Assembly: GCA_947311845.1 (NCBI GenBank)
Contig: CAMZMU010000096.1
Span: forward strand, 14,809,049-14,873,048
Source: Poa pratensis
Taxonomy: Eukaryota; Streptophyta; Magnoliopsida; Poales; Poaceae
DNA: 64,000 bases
Direction of reading: 5' to 3'
Shown: one piece after another, positions 60,868-64,000 of the stretch
Layout: the number at the start of each line of letters is the position of its first letter
Numbering within the stretch: position 1 is the stretch's first letter
The notes under the pieces: generated by a model
Seen by the model: only the letters and a program-made list of their open reading frames with translations
What the model was told of the DNA's origin: nothing
Database searches by the model: none
Program-made: the position numbers and the translations under genes

Positions 60868-62291
60868 GCATAAATTACATCGAGATCATTGTACCACCTA
60901 ACGACCCGACGCACGGATGTCGATTGATCAAACCCTTAACTTTAGAGACCCGAGTATATCGTCGAGAGCAGGTTCACCCACGCCGCATGAGATGCTAGCA
61001 GAGGAGGCATGGAAGATTCAGACGAATATGGAAGAGACAGGCGGCGGTTAGATTTTTCTGTTTCTTAGGCAAGATAATAGGTTCGGAGAGAAAAACAAGT
61101 GATTTTAAATCCAAAGTGATAGGTTATTCAGTTTCGGCTAGTTTTTCTTATAAACTAGTCAATTATCTTCTTCTTAATGAAAATGCAACTTGTTTGAACA
61201 AAGTGCTTGGCTATGTAAATTACGTGAAAAAGCAAGAATAAATCTTTGGCCTCTTAGAAGTGAAATCTCTCGTGGTTAGCAATCTTTGCTACAAGCATCA
61301 ATCGACTAGTAAGCCATAAGGTCGTAACCTTATTCGTATACATCCATGTTCATATATTGGACTTTGCATCCGACACTCTTTGTCTGATTCATGTCCGATA
61401 ATGGCACATTACCATGTTGATTACCATCAAGGGAAATCTTCGGACGCATATCAACTTTGGTATCACAGTGACAACTTTTTAAATGCATGCAAGAAGGAAC
61501 ACTCATCTCATGTATGACGGGTAATCTTTGTTTGGCAGACATGCACTTGAAAATGGTATAATTAAAACAGTTGGAAGTGAAGCTTCTATAAGAACCGGTT
61601 GTTGATCCTTGGATATGAGGGAATCACAAGCCTCTTGTCCATCCTACAGAGGCTCTCGCGGTCGACTTTAATTGTGGGCGGTGACGGGTGAAAGAGATTC
61701 GTAAAAGCTTACGGAAATTTTCACTCTTTGGGATGTTAAAATTTTAGTTGCATTCTTTAGGAAAATCGGCGTGGGCTCATGAAAACAATGGGCGCTTCTC
61801 GGTAAGATTTGCATAAAGCATTCTCAGCTGTAACCGTGATAAAAGTTTTCTCTTCATAAAGAGTAATAATATTTTATTATCAAGTAGATACTGTATCAAA
61901 TACATCCGGTATTTGTAACAACTCAATATTTCGAGTAATTCGAGACATAAAAATGCAAAGAACCAACACACTGAACCATGATGAAGGGTAGCATTAAGCT
62001 TGACAAACACATCGATTTATTTTTTGGAAAAAAGTTTGGAAATTAAAGATACCACCCAAAGTAAGGGACTATTTGGATCGCAGGATTTTGAAAACTTTAT
62101 GACACAACACACATAGGATGTTGAGATGTATGCTCAAATTTTTTATCACAATTTTCGCATTTTGAAATGCGTTGATTGAAAAAAAAGCATATAATGCGTC
62201 CTTGAGGCAATTTCCTAATCCTTTATTTGTAAACTTTGGTTGGATTAGTGATTTGTGAAATACGTGAATTGATTATTGACAAAAAAAAAAA
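60868..62291. other. Intergenic, no recognisable gene
   Basis: AT-rich, with several short minus-strand frames (for example 61777-62010) that have no family features. It ends in a run of eleven A residues (62281-62291) adjoining a MULE-like element. Confidence 0.35.
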
Positions 62292-63260
62292 GAGTAAAAC
62301 GCTTGGGAGGTCACAAAGTTGCCACACATGAGCGAATTGGTCACCAACTGGGAAAATGCTAAGTTTTGGTCACGAAGTTGCCAAACATGAGCGAATTAGT
62401 CACTCCGTCAAAACAGACGTTAAGTCGCTGACGTGGCAGTTTGTTTTTTTACAAAATACACCCTATAATTTTATTTCTTTTAATTGTTAGGTCCTTTTTT
62501 GATTTGTTTTTTTTGCCTCCACCATCCCCGTCGCCTTCACCTGCAGGCTTGCCACGGGTGTCCGGCGGCGGCGGCGCCGGTGCGGGGGGGCCGTCCCGGT
62601 GCACACCGGTCACGCCGCCGATGTTCGTGTCCTGCGGCAGGAGCCGCGCGCCGGCGGGGGCGGACGACCCAACCAGGAACCGCGGCGGCGACCTGGGCGG
62701 GGACTCTACCGGCCGCGCCCCGTGCCCTGTGCCCCACGCAAGCCACTCTCGCGCGGCCAGGCGGCGAGGGTCGCCGTGCTGGGCGCCGTCTTCTGCGGCT
62801 CCGTCGTCACCGGCAACGTCTCGCTCCGCTACCTCCCCGTCTCCTTCAACCAGGCCGTCGGCGCCACCACGCCCTACTTCACCGTGCTCATCGCCTACGC
62901 CATCGCCGCCCGCCGCGAGGCCGGCGCCACCTACGCCGCCCTCATACCTGTCGTCGTCGGCGTCGTCATCGCCCCCGCACCGGCGCCGCCGCCGCCAGAC
63001 ACCCGTGGCAAGCCTGCAGGTGAAGGCGACGGGGATGGTGGAGGCAAAAAAAACAAATCGAAAAAGGACCTAACAATTAGAAGAAATAAAATTATAGGGT
63101 GTATTTTGTAAAAAACAAACTGCCACGTTAGCGACTTAACGTCTGTTTTGACGGAGTGACTAATTCGCTCATGTTTGACAACTTCGTGACCAAAACTTAG
63201 CATTTTTCCAGTTGGTGACCAATTCGCTCATGTGTGGCAACTTTGTGACCTGTTTTACTC
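62292..63260 (+). mobile_element. Pack-MULE-like element with ~290-bp terminal inverted repeats
   Basis: The left arm (62292-62589) and the right arm (62971-63260) are near-identical inverted copies. The main difference is a 7-9-base insertion (cttggga-type) in the left arm near 62301. Both ends read gagtaaaac. The element is bordered on each side by A-runs of at least 11 bases, so a 9-bp A target duplication is compatible but not provable. The arms begin with AT-rich sequence and end in GC-rich coding-like sequence. The centre carries a gene fragment of the triose-phosphate translocator type. There is no transposase. Long TIRs with cellular cargo are typical of Pack-MULEs. Confidence 0.8.
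62590..62970 (+). pseudogene. Captured sugar-phosphate/phosphate translocator fragment
   Basis: The plus-strand frame 62599-63111 encodes, in its central part, [38 protein letters not shown] followed by [12 protein letters not shown], the conserved two-helix part of plant plastid-translocator-like (TPT/NST family) membrane transporters. Only about 75 residues of a protein of roughly 300-400 are present. The upstream 60 residues (Arg/Gly-rich) do not match the family. Downstream the frame reads into the right TIR arm and stops at 63109-63111. It is therefore a chimera. Confidence 0.75.
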
Positions 63261-64000
63261 AAAAAAAAAAAACCGCAACCAAACAGCCGGTGACCCCGCG
63301 GGCACCGCACAAACCCTCGCAACCCTCGCACGAAGCCACAGGCTCTCCGTCTGAACCACGCCGCCTGGAACTCTTCCCCACTCCTCCCTCCCCGAGACGC
63401 CGCCCTCAACCGGACTGGAGAAGTGGAGATCCATTCGACCGGAGTTTCTATTCCTGGTGACGAACCCTAACCTGCTTGGACCTTTCTTTTGGTCTCTTTA
63501 CATGCTCTGAGAAATCTACTCCAGTTATCACTCCGACCAGTCCAGTCCTTCGCGGATTTGGCGAGCTCTGCCAGCAATTGATTCCTCCCGTTTCCTGGTG
63601 CCAAGTTTGGCCCGCCCGCGCAACGGGGTATCCGGCCGATTAGTTCTTCGTCCGATTTCTGTCGGTAGAATTAGTTTCGTTTGGGGGTTTACTCGGTGGT
63701 GGTTTCTTTTGGTATATCTTTGCCCAGCGTTGTATTTGTCTTCCTTTTGGCACCTTGTCATTGTTTAGCAGGATAGATTCATATTTATGTCTAATTTACC
63801 CGTCCGGTTGGAAAAAAAATCAGTTTTAAGTATCTGAAGATAAAGATTTGTGTAGATGCGTAGTTTATACGTTCCCGTAGGTGAAAGAATCGGTTTTAGA
63901 TATTGGATGTGGTTTCTAAACTTCAATTCAGGAAGCATTCTGACTTGTGAAATGGACCTTTCTGAATCATGCTTGCAGTAATTCGAGAGGAAGGAGCCAA
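63261..64000 (+). promoter_or_regulatory. Probable promoter and 5' leader of a gene beyond the window
   Basis: A GC-rich stretch with CT-rich words (about 63360-63420) is followed by T-rich sequence and a splice-acceptor-like tgcttgcag at 63970-63978. The last 22 bases (from taattcgagagg) would be the next exon. This pattern of leader, 5' intron and exon is common in plant genes. No start codon is visible, so the gene remains unknown. Confidence 0.35.

Overview
The window looks like a gene-bearing stretch of a large grass genome, most likely Triticeae (wheat, Aegilops or barley type). This is inferred from three things: GC-rich first exons with plant introns, dense nested plant transposons (copia and gypsy LTR elements, LINEs, tRNA-derived SINEs, Stowaway-type MITEs, hAT, Harbinger and MULE elements), and plant-only gene families. 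No prokaryotic or organellar genes were seen.

Layout. 1-6.1 kb is retrotransposon debris: a gypsy-type 3' end with its LTR, a 5'-truncated copia element broken by one in-frame stop, and a LINE tail. 6.3-8.6 kb is a decayed F-box gene on the minus strand, duplicated at its 3' end and interrupted by a SINE with a perfect 15-bp target duplication. 9.6-14.1 kb holds two degraded LINEs. 16.2-32 kb is the gene island, with five plus-strand genes: a DnaJ-X co-chaperone with a one-base frameshift, a membrane-anchored NAC transcription factor, plastid Iojap/RsfS, an intronless uroporphyrinogen-III-synthase-type protein, and a cinnamoyl-CoA-reductase-like dehydrogenase. 32.6-36 kb is a minus-strand gene with an N-terminal coiled coil and a DUF547 domain.

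37.7-46.6 kb is a tandem segmental duplication. Copy A carries an RTE-type LINE with a 777-codon open reading frame. Copy B carries a 1.23-kb non-autonomous hAT element holding pieces of a DUF668-family gene. Each copy shows roughly the empty site for the other's insertion. A further related block recurs at 46.6-47.2 and 52.9-53.9 kb, separated by a tandem LINE and several MITEs. 55.4-59.9 kb is a complete 11-exon PP2A catalytic subunit gene on the minus strand. Beyond its 5' end lie a second SINE (18-bp target duplication), a short MITE, and a Pack-MULE-like element with about 290-bp terminal inverted repeats enclosing a triose-phosphate-translocator-type gene fragment. The last 700 bases look like the promoter and 5' leader of a gene that starts beyond the window.

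The genes do not form one pathway. Two of them (Iojap; the HemD-type protein) belong to families with plastid roles, and the NAC protein is of the type released from membranes under stress. Exon structures were built by hand from reading frame, splice signals and family knowledge. Summed exon lengths are multiples of three for every intact gene, and one base short for the DnaJ gene. The most unusual content is gene capture by two transposon classes, duplication-dated insertions, non-canonical GC-AG introns in two genes, and a triplicated motif in the NAC regulatory region.
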